DNA of 41,255 bases from Pseudopedobacter sp043763845 (GTDB lineage: Bacteria > Bacteroidota > Bacteroidia > Sphingobacteriales > Sphingobacteriaceae). Made by a program: the position numbers and the translations under genes. Below the pieces are notes generated by a model. The model searched no databases and was not told the DNA's origin. It worked only from the letters and a program-made list of their open reading frames with translations. Every line of letters starts with the position of its first letter. Positions within the stretch are counted from its first letter, which is position 1. Shown in pieces: positions 16,875 through 26,496 of the stretch. The stretch is taken from positions 1 through 41,255 of the forward strand of contig JAYULE010000133.1 in the NCBI GenBank assembly GCA_043763845.1. Reading direction: 5' to 3'.

Positions 16875-17894
16875 CTAAATCGCCATTCTAGGCATTGGCG
16901 AAATATCTTGCCCAACAAAATCGTTATTTAAAAATTTGTAATGGCCGGCAATGGCTATCATAGCGGCATTATCGGTACAGTACTCAAAATCGGGAATAAA
17001 AGTTTGCCAGTTATTTATTTGAGCTTCGGCTTTTAAGGCTGCCCGCAAACCCGAGTTTGCCGATACACCACCCGCAATAGCAATTTGTGTAATGTTATGC
17101 AGTTTAGCAGCTTTTTTTAGTTTGTTTATTAAAATTGAAACAATACGGCTTTGTACCGATGCGCAAATGTTGTTCATATTTTGCGCTAAAAAATTGGGGT
17201 TGGTTTTCACATTATCTCTAACAAAATATAAAATAGCTGTTTTTAAGCCACTAAAGCTGAAGTTTAAATCGGCAATGTTGGGTTCGGTAAATTTGTAAAT
17301 GGGTTGGCCAAGCTGTGCATATTTATCAACCAATGGGCCACCTGGGTAAGGTAAGCCTAAAATTTTTGCCGTTTTATCAAAGGCTTCGCCTGCGGCATCG
17401 TCTAGTGTTTGGCCAATAATTTCCATATCGAAATAATTTTTTACCAAAACTATTTGTGTATGCCCGCCCGAAACCGTTAAACATAAAAACGGAAAGGTGG
17501 GGAAAATGTGGTTTTGCGAATTTTTAGGAGTAATAAAATGTGCCAAAATATGTGCCTGTACGTGGTTTACCTCAATTAAAGGGATATTTAAACCTAAAGC
17601 AAAAGCTTTTGCAAACGATACACCTACCAATAACGACCCTAATAAACCTGGGCCACGTGTAAAAGCTACTGCATTAATATCTTTTTTGTTTATTTTTGCA
17701 TCAATAATGGCTTGGTGTACACTAGGTATAATATTTTGTTGGTGTACCCGCGAGGCTAATTCGGGCACCACGCCACCATAATTTTGGTGTACAGTTTGCC
17801 CGGCTATAATGTTTGATATTATTTTACCGTTTATACAAACAGATGCGGAGGTTTCATCGCAAGATGACTCGATACCCAAAATAATTTGCGACAT
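16875..17894 (-). CDS. tsaD: tRNA N6-threonylcarbamoyladenosine transferase TsaD
   Basis: A 339-residue ASKHA-fold enzyme that transfers the threonylcarbamoyl group to A37 of ANN-reading tRNAs, working with TsaB and TsaE. The start GIESSCDETSAS, the metal-binding H111-x3-H115 in NHVQAHILAH, LTVSGGHTQIVL, and DDAAGEAFDK are all diagnostic. Length is normal. It diverges from tamB with almost no gap: its start codon is about 12 bp from the first open codon of tamB, so promoters must overlap coding DNA or be extremely compact. Confidence 0.97.
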   Translation of the reverse strand: MSQIILGIESSCDETSASVCINGKIISNIIAGQTVHQNYGGVVPELASRVHQQNIIPSVHQAIIDAKINKKDINAVAFTRGPGLLGSLLVGVSFAKAFALGLNIPLIEVNHVQAHILAHFITPKNSQNHIFPTFPFLCLTVSGGHTQIVLVKNYFDMEIIGQTLDDAAGEAFDKTAKILGLPYPGGPLVDKYAQLGQPIYKFTEPNIADLNFSFSGLKTAILYFVRDNVKTNPNFLAQNMNNICASVQSRIVSILINKLKKAAKLHNITQIAIAGGVSANSGLRAALKAEAQINNWQTFIPDFEYCTDNAAMIAIAGHYKFLNNDFVGQDISPMPRMAI

Positions 17895-17906
17895 ATTAAC
17901 TTTTAA

Positions 17907-20900
17907 ATTTTAAAACGTAAACCTATTAAAAAACTATTAAAAATAACGCTTTGGCTGTTGCTGTTTTTGTTGCTTTTTTTAGGCGGTATTATACTTGCTT
18001 TGCGCTTACCGCCTGTACAAACTTGGGCTGCACATAAGGCAGCAAAGTTTTTATCGGCCGAATTAAAAACTAGGGTTGAGGTTAAAAGTTTGTATTTAAA
18101 ACCATTTAAATCGTTGGTTTTAGAGGGTTTGTATATTGAGGATTTACAAAAAGACACGCTGCTTTCGGCTCCTAAGCTCGTTATTGATATTAGCCATTTT
18201 GCACCTTTTAAAGAGCGTAAAATAACCCTTAATAATATTGAGTTGTACGGTGGTAAATTTTATTTGAAAAAACTGAAAGACAGCTTATCAAACCTTAGTT
18301 TTATTATTAATTATTTTAATAGTGGCAAAGTTGATACCACAAAAAAGAACCCCTTCGATATTACATTTGATAAAGTAACTATAAAAAACTTTGATTTTAA
18401 GTACAAAAACTTTTTGTACAACCAGCCTTTAAAAAATCACGTTAACTATGAAGATGTGCATTTAAAGCATTTAAACATTGCTTTATTGGGTTTAGATATT
18501 AAAAACTACTTGTTTAAAGCGCAAATTAATAAACTAAGTTTTGCCGAGAAAAGTGGTTTTGTTTTAAACGAGTTAAGTGCAAATGCGGTTATTGATACCA
18601 ATAAAATTGTTTTAAAGCAGCTAAAATTAATTACACCAAAATCAGCCTTGCAAGATTTTTTTAGTATGACGTTTAAAAGTTTTGATGATTTTGATGATTT
18701 CGAAAACAAAGTTACTATGGAAGGGCATTTTAGGGATGCCAAAATTGCGGCACAAGATGTGGCTTATTTTTCATCGGCGTTAAGCAAAATAAATTTAGGT
18801 ATCGAGGTTAACGGAAACGTTAAAGGAATGGTAAAAAACCTAAAAGCCAAAAGTTTACAGGTTAAAGTAGGTATGGCAACTTATTTTAAAGGCGATTTTT
18901 TGGTTAAAGGTTTGCCCGATGTAAAAAACACTTTTTTAGATCTAAAATTTAGTCAATTAGCTACCAACAAAACCGATTTGGATTACATTATTTATAAAGC
19001 CACGGGCAAAAAAAAATCAATAATCCCTACTTTAGTAAATAAATTTGGCAACGTAAATTTTAAAGGACAGTTTACTGGTTTTACAAACGATTTTACTGCC
19101 TACGGCGATTTTAAAACTAAAATGGGTCGCATAAAAACCGATGTTAATTTAAAAATTAATAAAGCCGGCACTCCTTTTTATAATGGTACTGTACAAGTTT
19201 ATAATTTTGAACTTGGCCAACTTATAAACGAAAAGCAGCTTGGCCAAACATCATTAAAATTGGCTATAAAAGGCTCGAGTTTTGATTTTGATAAGCTTAA
19301 CCAAAAAATAAATACCACTATTGCTTACCTAGATTTTAATAACTACCGCTACCACAATATTGCATTAAATGGTTTGTTTGCCAACCAGTTATTTAAAGGT
19401 AAAATTGCCGTTAACGATATTAATTTAAAACTAGATTTTGATGGTAGCGCAAACTTAAAACCCAAATTACCCGAGTTTGATTTTTATGCTAAAATAGGCC
19501 ATGCAAATTTGCGTAAGCTTAAATTTATTAACGATACCATAACAGTTGATGCCGAATTTAACACCAAATTTAGTGGTAATACTTTGGCAAATATTGCTGG
19601 CGATTTGGCATTAAAAAGTATAAAAGTACAAACGCCAAAATCGGCATATAAAATAGATTCGGTAAATTTGAAAGCACAAGGTTTGGGTATAAATAGGTTG
19701 CTGGCTTTAAAATCTGATTTTGGCGATGCTAACCTAAAAGGCCAATACGATTTAAACACTTTACCATCGGCTTTTAAAGTGGTGCTTAAAAAGTACATAC
19801 CCTCGTTAAATACAAAAATTACACCTCCTGAAAAGCAAAATTTTGAGTTTAATTTCGATTTAAAAAATATGGATGTGTTAACTTCCATTTTTTTACCCAC
19901 ATTAAGCATCCCCGAAAGGGGAAGTTTTAATGGAAAATTTAACTCAGACTCGGGCTTGGTAAGTTTAAGCGGCTTTGTTAAAACCGTTAAGTTTAATAAT
20001 ATGGTGTATCATAATATCATTATCGACCAAAATACATTACCCAAAAGTTTAGAGGTTATTATAGCTATTGATAAAATAAATATAACCGATAGTATAATTA
20101 CCCAAAACGTAATTTTACAAAACAGTTTGCGTAATGATAGCTTGACGTTTAACGTAAAACTATCGGACAAAAGCGCCGATAATCAGCTTGATTTGTACGG
20201 CTTGGTAGAGTTTGGGACAGATACGACTGCTAAATTAAGCATACTCCCGTCGGATATTATTGTAGATAACCAAGTGTGGAAAGTGCAAGATAAAGCTCGC
20301 ATTAAATTTGAAAACAATAAAACTATAATAGAAGGGTTTACGCTTGGCAACAATAAACAGTTGGTGGCTATTAATGGTTCTATATCCAACAATCCCGAAG
20401 ATTTATTGAATGTTGCCATTGAAAACCTAAGCTTAAAAACGCTAAGTAAACTAACCCAAGGCTCGGGCGTAAATTTATTAGGTACTTTAAACGGTACGAT
20501 ACATTTATCTTCACTGCTGCAAAATCCTGATATACAATCGAATATTGTTGTTGATTCTTTACAATACAACAATACCTCTATTGGTAATTTGCAACTATCG
20601 TCAAGTTTTAATAACCAAAGCAAGTTAATTGATGTTAACGCAACCATTGATAATAAAGGATTGAAAACTTTAGATATTAGGGGTGCAATTAATATTAAAA
20701 GCGAAACCGATAATTTAAATTTAGATGTTTATTTAGATAAAACAGAATTGATAATTTTCGACCCGTTTGTAAATGATATTGTTTCGAATTTATCTGGTCA
20801 AGTATCCTCAAATCTTAGATTAACTGGGCCTTTTAAAGCCCCTCAAATTAATGGAACAGCTGTTTTAGAAAAGGCAGGGTTTACCGTTAATTACTTAAAT

Positions 20901-22343
20901 ACTGCTTACACTATTGATGATAAAGTGCTTGTGCAAAACAGTATAATACAAATTAGTGATTTGGTTATTAAAGATGCGCAGCAAAATAAGGCGCTTGTAA
21001 ATGGTACGGTTGATTTAGCAAACCCAGCAAACCCCGACATTGAAGTAAACCTAAGTGCCACTAAATTTATGGCATTAAATACTACTGCAAAAAATAATCA
21101 ACCTTATTATGGCCTTGCTTATGCCACCGGCGATTTTAACTTTAACGGCCCAACCGATGCTTTAAAAATTGTAATTAATGCCAAAACCGATAGAGGAACT
21201 AATTTTACCATTCCTTTAAATAACGCTGCAACAGTGGGTGCAAACGATTTTATTTTTTACGTATCAAAAGACAGTTTACGCAATAACCTAAGCGGGGAAA
21301 ACTTTTTTAAAGGTTTATCAATGGATTTTCAATTGAGGGTTGATGATGCCGCACAAGTGAAAATATTAACCGCAGTAGGTAATTTGGCAGGTACGGGCAA
21401 TGCCGATTTAAGGCTTTTAATAACCACTCTTGGCGATTTTGAAATGTATGGCGACTATGTAATTAATACCGGAAAATTTGATTTTACAGCTAACAACGTT
21501 ATAAACAAAACGTTTGATATTCAAAAAGGAAGTAATATTAGATGGACAGGTGACCCTTCTGATGCAAATATAAATATTAACGCAGCATATCAAACGCGTA
21601 CATCTTTAACTCCACTTTATTTAGCTGCAGGCCAAACTCAAACCGACGATAGGCGTAACGAAACTGTTTTAGCACAGGCAAATATGATTTTAACAAACTC
21701 TTTATTATCGCCTGATATTAAGTTTGAGCTTGAGTTTCCAAATAATACCGATATTAAAACACGCTTAGGCGGATACTTAAATAATAAAGATAACGAGAAC
21801 CAACAAGTAATAAATTTAGTAGTGCGAAATAGCTTTAGCGGGAGTGCAAATGGCGGTTTAGGTTTCCAAAATAGCGATTTATTGGGTTCTGGACTCGAGC
21901 TTGCTTTTAGCAAATTCAATAATATATTATCGCAATCGCTGCAAATAAAAAACTTAGATTTTAACGTACGTTCGGTTAGCGAATTGGGGGGTACTTATAG
22001 CTTATGGGATAACCGTGTTACCTTGCGTGGTAATTTTTCTAACAACCGTTACAGTGCCCAAAACAATATTGTGAACAACAATCTTTTTAATACAGCTATA
22101 ACCGATGTTACTCGCGATTTAGAAATAAATTACAATATAAAGAAAGATGCAAGTTTTGCAATTAAAGGATTTCAAAGGCCAGCAAACCGAGATTTTTTTA
22201 ACCTTAACCGCGATATTTACATTAATGGTATAGGTTTAGTTTACACCCAAGAGTACGATACATTTGCCGAATTTATACATAATACTTTTTTTGGGAAAAA
22301 GAAAACCCAAAGTAAACCCGAAATTAAAAAGCCTAAATTGTAG
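17907..22343 (+). CDS. tamB: Translocation and assembly module protein TamB
   Basis: A protein of about 1,479 residues with an N-terminal basic stretch and transmembrane helix (KRKPIKKLLK then LWLLLFLLFLGGIILAL), a very long beta-rich AsmA/TamB-like body with repeated short strands, and a C-terminal DUF490/TamB domain (roughly the last 350 residues, with GDFEMYGDYVINTGKFDFTA and the DIKTRLGGYL region). It spans the periplasm and helps outer-membrane assembly or lipid transport. The start is uncertain: the frame opens after a stop at 17904 and has no ATG or GTG before the helix. Candidates are ATT at 17907, ATA at 17943 or TTG at 17958; the last would cut off the basic residues. Divergent from tsaD. 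Confidence 0.9.
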   Translation: MLKRKPIKKLLKITLWLLLFLLLFLGGIILALRLPPVQTWAAHKAAKFLSAELKTRVEVKSLYLKPFKSLVLEGLYIEDLQKDTLLSAPKLVIDISHFAPFKERKITLNNIELYGGKFYLKKLKDSLSNLSFIINYFNSGKVDTTKKNPFDITFDKVTIKNFDFKYKNFLYNQPLKNHVNYEDVHLKHLNIALLGLDIKNYLFKAQINKLSFAEKSGFVLNELSANAVIDTNKIVLKQLKLITPKSALQDFFSMTFKSFDDFDDFENKVTMEGHFRDAKIAAQDVAYFSSALSKINLGIEVNGNVKGMVKNLKAKSLQVKVGMATYFKGDFLVKGLPDVKNTFLDLKFSQLATNKTDLDYIIYKATGKKKSIIPTLVNKFGNVNFKGQFTGFTNDFTAYGDFKTKMGRIKTDVNLKINKAGTPFYNGTVQVYNFELGQLINEKQLGQTSLKLAIKGSSFDFDKLNQKINTTIAYLDFNNYRYHNIALNGLFANQLFKGKIAVNDINLKLDFDGSANLKPKLPEFDFYAKIGHANLRKLKFINDTITVDAEFNTKFSGNTLANIAGDLALKSIKVQTPKSAYKIDSVNLKAQGLGINRLLALKSDFGDANLKGQYDLNTLPSAFKVVLKKYIPSLNTKITPPEKQNFEFNFDLKNMDVLTSIFLPTLSIPERGSFNGKFNSDSGLVSLSGFVKTVKFNNMVYHNIIIDQNTLPKSLEVIIAIDKINITDSIITQNVILQNSLRNDSLTFNVKLSDKSADNQLDLYGLVEFGTDTTAKLSILPSDIIVDNQVWKVQDKARIKFENNKTIIEGFTLGNNKQLVAINGSISNNPEDLLNVAIENLSLKTLSKLTQGSGVNLLGTLNGTIHLSSLLQNPDIQSNIVVDSLQYNNTSIGNLQLSSSFNNQSKLIDVNATIDNKGLKTLDIRGAINIKSETDNLNLDVYLDKTELIIFDPFVNDIVSNLSGQVSSNLRLTGPFKAPQINGTAVLEKAGFTVNYLNTAYTIDDKVLVQNSIIQISDLVIKDAQQNKALVNGTVDLANPANPDIEVNLSATKFMALNTTAKNNQPYYGLAYATGDFNFNGPTDALKIVINAKTDRGTNFTIPLNNAATVGANDFIFYVSKDSLRNNLSGENFFKGLSMDFQLRVDDAAQVKILTAVGNLAGTGNADLRLLITTLGDFEMYGDYVINTGKFDFTANNVINKTFDIQKGSNIRWTGDPSDANININAAYQTRTSLTPLYLAAGQTQTDDRRNETVLAQANMILTNSLLSPDIKFELEFPNNTDIKTRLGGYLNNKDNENQQVINLVVRNSFSGSANGGLGFQNSDLLGSGLELAFSKFNNILSQSLQIKNLDFNVRSVSELGGTYSLWDNRVTLRGNFSNNRYSAQNNIVNNNLFNTAITDVTRDLEINYNIKKDASFAIKGFQRPANRDFFNLNRDIYINGIGLVYTQEYDTFAEFIHNTFFGKKKTQSKPEIKKPKL

Positions 22344-22344
22344 C

Positions 22345-23202
22345 TTACAACAAAATATCTAATAATTCGCTTACTTCATCGGCCTTGTGGTTTAAACCGG
22401 CTTTTTGGTACGATGATATGAGATTTCTTAATACTCTTTTTATAATTTCGGCATTGGGGCAAGGTTCATAAAAATGTATACTAGGTGCAATTTTAAGCTG
22501 CCACAAAAACTGGTCAATATCTCGTTTACCAAACATATACCCTTTATTAAAGGTGTTAATATAAAACAAAACCGATGCATCAGTTTCTACTTTTTTTTCT
22601 TCGTTAACATAACCCAAAACAAAGTGTTGAGGTAAGTTAATACCATAAATAGGTATGTCTAATTTTTGAGCTACAATAGAATATATAATTGATAAACTTA
22701 TTTGGTTGCCTTTTTTACTTTCTAAAACTTGGCTGATGTACGAGTTTTGCGGGTCTTGATGGTTAGCCGTATTGCCCGAGAAACGGTAGGTATTATAAAA
22801 AACATTATTAATTATTTTTACTGTTTCGGCAGGACTGCAATCATTTAACAATTGCAACCAAACATCTCGCTTAATTGCTTCAATTTGGTTAATAATCTTT
22901 TGTTCGTCAAGGTCGGGATATTGGTATTTGTTAACAATTAAAATGCCTCTTAATAAATCAAAATTACCACTGGTGTGCCAAAGCGCTAAATCTTGCTTTA
23001 CATTGTTAAATTGTATTTTGTGAACTAAGTTTTCTATGCGTTTTTGCAACAAAGCATCAAACGATTGTGCCCAAGCAGCTTCTAAATATTCGATAATATC
23101 ACTTCCGTACGATAAAATTTTATTTTCAATAAGCTCAAAAATTTGCTCATCTGGGTCGTCTAAAAGTTTTATAATTGCGATGATTTCTTTTTCGTTTTGC
23201 AT
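22345..23202 (-). CDS. SirB1/transglutaminase-like family protein
   Basis: A 285-residue protein with the Transglut_core2 (SirB1) pattern: NSYISQVLESKKGNQISLSI, IYSIVAQKLDIPIYGINLPQHFVLGYV and a C-terminal helical end resembling a tetratricopeptide (RVLRNLISSYQKAGLNHKADEVSELLDILL). The usual catalytic Cys is not evident in the core stretch; the His of LPQHF is kept. Function of the family is unclear. It converges on tamB with 1 bp between stops and its start lies at the edge of a word repeat. Confidence 0.85.
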   Translation of the reverse strand: MQNEKEIIAIIKLLDDPDEQIFELIENKILSYGSDIIEYLEAAWAQSFDALLQKRIENLVHKIQFNNVKQDLALWHTSGNFDLLRGILIVNKYQYPDLDEQKIINQIEAIKRDVWLQLLNDCSPAETVKIINNVFYNTYRFSGNTANHQDPQNSYISQVLESKKGNQISLSIIYSIVAQKLDIPIYGINLPQHFVLGYVNEEKKVETDASVLFYINTFNKGYMFGKRDIDQFLWQLKIAPSIHFYEPCPNAEIIKRVLRNLISSYQKAGLNHKADEVSELLDILL

Positions 23203-23205
23203 TTA

Positions 23206-23500
23206 TTAGTCGTAAGTTATTTTAGTTGTAAGTCAAAATAGTCATTTGTTTGGCGTATTATAGTCGTAAGTCAAAATAGTCATTTGTTTGGCGTATTATA
23301 GTCGTTAGTTTTTTTTAGTCCTAATGTAGTCATAAGTCATTTGTTTAATTTGTTATAGTTTTTTTTTCTCTCACATATTGTAAAGTGGAAACCAATTTGA
23401 CTTAAGACTAATTCGACTTACCGACTTACGACTATTTCGACTTACGACTAGTTTGACTAAACTGACTTACGACTAACTCGACTACTTTGACTAATTTAAT
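23206..23500. repeat. GTCGTAAGTC word repeat with dyad layout, second locus
   Basis: Between the divergent SirB1-like and methyltransferase genes. The left arm has GTCGTAAG words and a 38-bp unit repeated twice with one difference (23224-23261, 23262-23299; begins AGTYGTAAGTCAAAATAGTC, ends GGCGTATTAT), then variants GTCGTTAG, GTCCTAATG and GTCATAAG. A plain core (about 23355-23398) follows. The right arm (23399-23490) carries the complement: GACTTACGAC at three places plus TTCGACTTA and TTTGACTAA. No ordinary promoter is clear except TACTTTTG at 23501, which lies almost against the methyltransferase start. Confidence 0.85.
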
Positions 23501-23513
23501 TACTTTTGTTTTC

Positions 23514-24299
23514 ATGTTCAATTTTCATCTTTTTATTCATTATTTAAAACACATTAAAAATGCAAACAACCGCCACGGTGTGCATTCGCCATTTGTATAT
23601 AATTTAATTGATGAAGTAATTTACAATTTTAAAGATAATGAAGATTATGTTGAGATAGAAAATTTACGAAAAAAATTACTTAAAAACCAAAATTACTTAA
23701 CCATTACCGATTTAGGTGCAGGGTCGCACATAAACAATAACAAGCAAAAAAAAGTTAAACAAATTGCCAAAAATGCCCTTAAACCTAAAAAATTGGCACA
23801 ATTAATTTATAGGTTAGTTAAACATAATAAGCCTACAAACGCCATAGAGTTTGGTACTTGTTTAGCTTTAACCACCGCCTATATTAGTAAAGCGGCACCA
23901 CTTGCAAATATTATTACAATGGAGGGTTGCCCACAAACCGCAACGCTAGCTAGCCAAAACCTTAATCCTTTAAAAGCTAATAATGTGGAAGTGTTGGTGG
24001 GAGATTTTAACCAAAATCTACCCGAAATATTATCAACTTTACCCCAAGTTGATTTTGTTTTTGTTGATGGTAATCATCAAGAAAAAGCAACTATCAATTA
24101 TTTTGAACTACTCTTACCTAAAGCTCACGAAAATTCTTTATTTATTTTTGATGATATTTACTGGAGTGCAGGTATGAAAAAGGCTTGGCAACAAATTAAA
24201 CAACACCCACAAGTTACCCTAACTATTGATTTGTTTTGGATAGGATTAGTTTTTTTTAAAACAGATAGAGAAAAAGAACATTTTAAGGTTCAATTTTAA
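23514..24299 (+). CDS. Class I SAM-dependent methyltransferase
   Basis: A 261-residue protein. The N-terminal KNANNRHGVHSPFVYNLIDEV stretch is common to a Bacteroidetes methyltransferase group. Motif I is IEFGTCLALTTAYIS (111-125), the acidic residue after strand 2 is E137 (TMEG), and VDFVFVDGNH is at 179-188, like O-methyltransferases of the Methyltransf_24 type. I choose the ATG at 23514, since the TTG 27 bp upstream lies in the repeat. Substrate unknown. It precedes metZ by 126 bp. Confidence 0.85.
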   Translation: MFNFHLFIHYLKHIKNANNRHGVHSPFVYNLIDEVIYNFKDNEDYVEIENLRKKLLKNQNYLTITDLGAGSHINNNKQKKVKQIAKNALKPKKLAQLIYRLVKHNKPTNAIEFGTCLALTTAYISKAAPLANIITMEGCPQTATLASQNLNPLKANNVEVLVGDFNQNLPEILSTLPQVDFVFVDGNHQEKATINYFELLLPKAHENSLFIFDDIYWSAGMKKAWQQIKQHPQVTLTIDLFWIGLVFFKTDREKEHFKVQF

Positions 24300-24425
24300 A
24301 CAATTCTCAATCGCTTAAGTTAATAAACTAAATTTAGCTTCAACGCAACCATCTTACAATAAAAAATTTTATATACACATTTTATCTACTTAATATTGCC
24401 ATATAATTAGCTTACAGCCTTTTTA

Positions 24426-25598
24426 ATGAAACAAGAAACTAAACTTATACGCACACAAACCCCTCGTACGCAAAATCGCGAACACTCTACTCCATTATAC
24501 TTAACATCAAGTTTTGTATTTGACGATGCCGAACAAGGTAGAGCCATTTTTGCGGATGAGATAGAAGGCAATATATATTCACGCTATGCAAACCCAAATA
24601 CTACCGAGTTTATTGATAAAGTTTGCCAACTAGAAGGTGCCGAAGCTGGTTTAGCTTTTGCATCGGGCATGGCAGCCGTTTTTGCATCTTTTGCGGGCTT
24701 GTTAAAAAGTGGCGACCATGTGGTAGCTTACCGAGCAATTTTTGGTTCAACTCACCAATTATTAACCACATTATTTCCTCGTTGGGGCATTACCAGCACT
24801 TATATTGATGCAATAAACCCAGCCGATTTAGAGGCCGCAATTACGCCTGCTACTAAAATGATATTTTTGGAAACGCCATCAAACCCGGGGTTAGAACTGG
24901 TTGATTTAGAGTGGCTGTGTAAAACCATCAAACAAAAATACCCGCACATTATAATAAACGTTGACAATTGTTTTGCAACACCTTATCTACAAAAACCTAT
25001 TGCTTATGGTGTTGATTTGGTAAGCCACTCGGCTACAAAATATATGGACGGACAAGGCCGAGTTTTAGGTGGCGTTGTTGTTGGAAAAAAAGAACTTATT
25101 AAAGAAATTATGTTTTTTATAAGACATACAGGCCCAGCAATGTCGGCTTTTAATGCTTGGTTATTATCTAAAAGTTTAGAAACCTTGCCTTTACGTATGG
25201 ATAGGCATTGTAGTAACGCTTTAGCCGTAGCTCAAATGTTAGAAGCTAATGAAAATGTGGAATTAGTTCGGTATCCATTTTTACCATCTCACCCGCAATA
25301 TAATTTGGCAAAAAAGCAAATGACACAAGGCGGGGGAATTGTAACTTTTATAATTAAAGGTGGGTTAAATAGCGCAAAAAAATTTATGGATGCTTTGGAA
25401 ATGATTTTAATATCATCAAATCTTGGCGATTCCCGCTCAATAGCAACACATCCAGCATCAACAACACATTCTAAACTCAGCGAAAGCGAGAGAGAAAGTA
25501 TTGGCATTTTTGCTGGCTCTATACGTGTTTCGGTAGGATTAGAAAACATTGAGGATATTTTAGCCGATATTAGCCAAGCTTTACAAAAATCTATATAA
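24426..25598 (+). CDS. metZ: O-succinylhomoserine sulfhydrylase-like PLP enzyme
   Basis: A 390-residue cystathionine gamma-synthase family enzyme. Lys205 in SHSATKYMDGQGR holds pyridoxal phosphate and Asp180 (NVDNCFATP) its ring nitrogen; YSRYANPN and SGMAAVFASF are the phosphate-side motifs. The GQGRVLGGVVVG segment after the lysine is typical of O-succinylhomoserine sulfhydrylases (MetZ), which make homocysteine directly from sulfide. Cystathionine gamma-synthase or O-acetylhomoserine use cannot be excluded. It starts a very compact gene run: OsmC begins 1 bp after its stop. Confidence 0.87.
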   Translation: MKQETKLIRTQTPRTQNREHSTPLYLTSSFVFDDAEQGRAIFADEIEGNIYSRYANPNTTEFIDKVCQLEGAEAGLAFASGMAAVFASFAGLLKSGDHVVAYRAIFGSTHQLLTTLFPRWGITSTYIDAINPADLEAAITPATKMIFLETPSNPGLELVDLEWLCKTIKQKYPHIIINVDNCFATPYLQKPIAYGVDLVSHSATKYMDGQGRVLGGVVVGKKELIKEIMFFIRHTGPAMSAFNAWLLSKSLETLPLRMDRHCSNALAVAQMLEANENVELVRYPFLPSHPQYNLAKKQMTQGGGIVTFIIKGGLNSAKKFMDALEMILISSNLGDSRSIATHPASTTHSKLSESERESIGIFAGSIRVSVGLENIEDILADISQALQKSI

Positions 25599-25599
25599 A

Positions 25600-26025
25600 A
25601 TGAAAGTAGAACTTACAAGAAAAAACGATGCTGTACATTTTGAGGGTACAGGCATGGGAAACATAACTGTACAAATAGATGGTTCGCCTGAGATTGGCGG
25701 ACAAGGTTTAGGTGTGCGACCAATGGAAATGGTTTTAATGGCCTTAGGTTCTTGTAGTTCGTTAGATTTGGTAAGCATTTTAAAAAAACAACGTCAAGTA
25801 ATTGATGATTTTACTGTAAGCATAAACGCCGAACGTAGAGAACAAATACCTACTGTTTTTACTAAAATACACTTGCTTTTTAAACTAACTGGCACATTAA
25901 ATGCCGAAAAGGTTGCTAAAGCGGCTGAGTTAGCGGTAAAAAAATATTGCTCGGTACATGATATGCTGGCGGCTGGCGGAGTTGAAATTACTTATAGTAT
26001 AGAAATTAACGGCAATGTTATCTAA
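25600..26025 (+). CDS. OsmC family protein
   Basis: A 141-residue OsmC/Ohr-fold protein. The two redox cysteines are C52 (LGSCSSLDLV) and C117 (KKYCSVHDML), in the usual places. Relatives reduce organic hydroperoxides or other thiol-reactive compounds. Wedged between metZ (1 bp) and an Rrf2 regulator gene (11-bp overlap), it probably serves in sulfur or thiol metabolism. Confidence 0.92.
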   Translation: MKVELTRKNDAVHFEGTGMGNITVQIDGSPEIGGQGLGVRPMEMVLMALGSCSSLDLVSILKKQRQVIDDFTVSINAERREQIPTVFTKIHLLFKLTGTLNAEKVAKAAELAVKKYCSVHDMLAAGGVEITYSIEINGNVI

Positions 26026-26455
26026 AAAAACTAAATATGCTATTAGGGCATTAATAGCCTTAGGTCAAAATTTCGGGAAAGATTCTGTTAATATCTCATC
26101 CATTGCCGAAAACGAACACATTCCTAAAAAATTTTTAGAGCAAATATTGCTCGAGATGCGTAATGCAGGCTTTTTATATAGTAAAAAAGGTGCTGGCGGC
26201 GGATATTCGTTATTGAAAGATCCCAAAGAAATAAATTTAGTACAAGTAATACGTTTAACTGGCGGCCCAATTTCGCAATTGCCTTGTGTAAGTTTAAATT
26301 TTTACCATAAATGCGAAGAATGTAAAGATGAAGCAACCTGCGGCATACGCCACGCATTTATAAATGTACGCGATGCTACATTGAAAGTACTTTCTGAAAC
26401 TTCAATTGCCGATTTAATAGCACAAGAAAAGATATGCATTACAGATAAAGTATAA
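26015..26455 (+). CDS. Rrf2 family transcriptional regulator with putative Fe-S site
   Basis: A 146-residue Rrf2 protein. The N-terminal winged helix (KTKYAIRALIALG, IPKKFLEQILLEMRNAGFL, KKGAGGGYSL) is clear. Four cysteines, C91, C100, C103 and C109 (spacing 8-2-5), lie where IscR and related proteins bind an iron-sulfur cluster. Placed with metZ and an OsmC protein, it likely controls sulfur assimilation in response to cluster or cysteine status, and may regulate its own run. Translation is coupled to osmC by an 11-bp overlap. Confidence 0.92.
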   Translation: MLSKKTKYAIRALIALGQNFGKDSVNISSIAENEHIPKKFLEQILLEMRNAGFLYSKKGAGGGYSLLKDPKEINLVQVIRLTGGPISQLPCVSLNFYHKCEECKDEATCGIRHAFINVRDATLKVLSETSIADLIAQEKICITDKV

Positions 26456-26496
26456 AATTAAACCATTACATATTTCCAATTTGCAAAAAGAAATTT

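Noticed and set aside
23487..23513. TTG start adding 9 residues to the methyltransferase
   Set aside because: It lies in the word repeat; the ATG at 23514 begins the conserved part.
24300..24425. SAM-type riboswitch before metZ
   Set aside because: The leader is AT-rich and shows none of the conserved helices or loops of a known SAM riboswitch.
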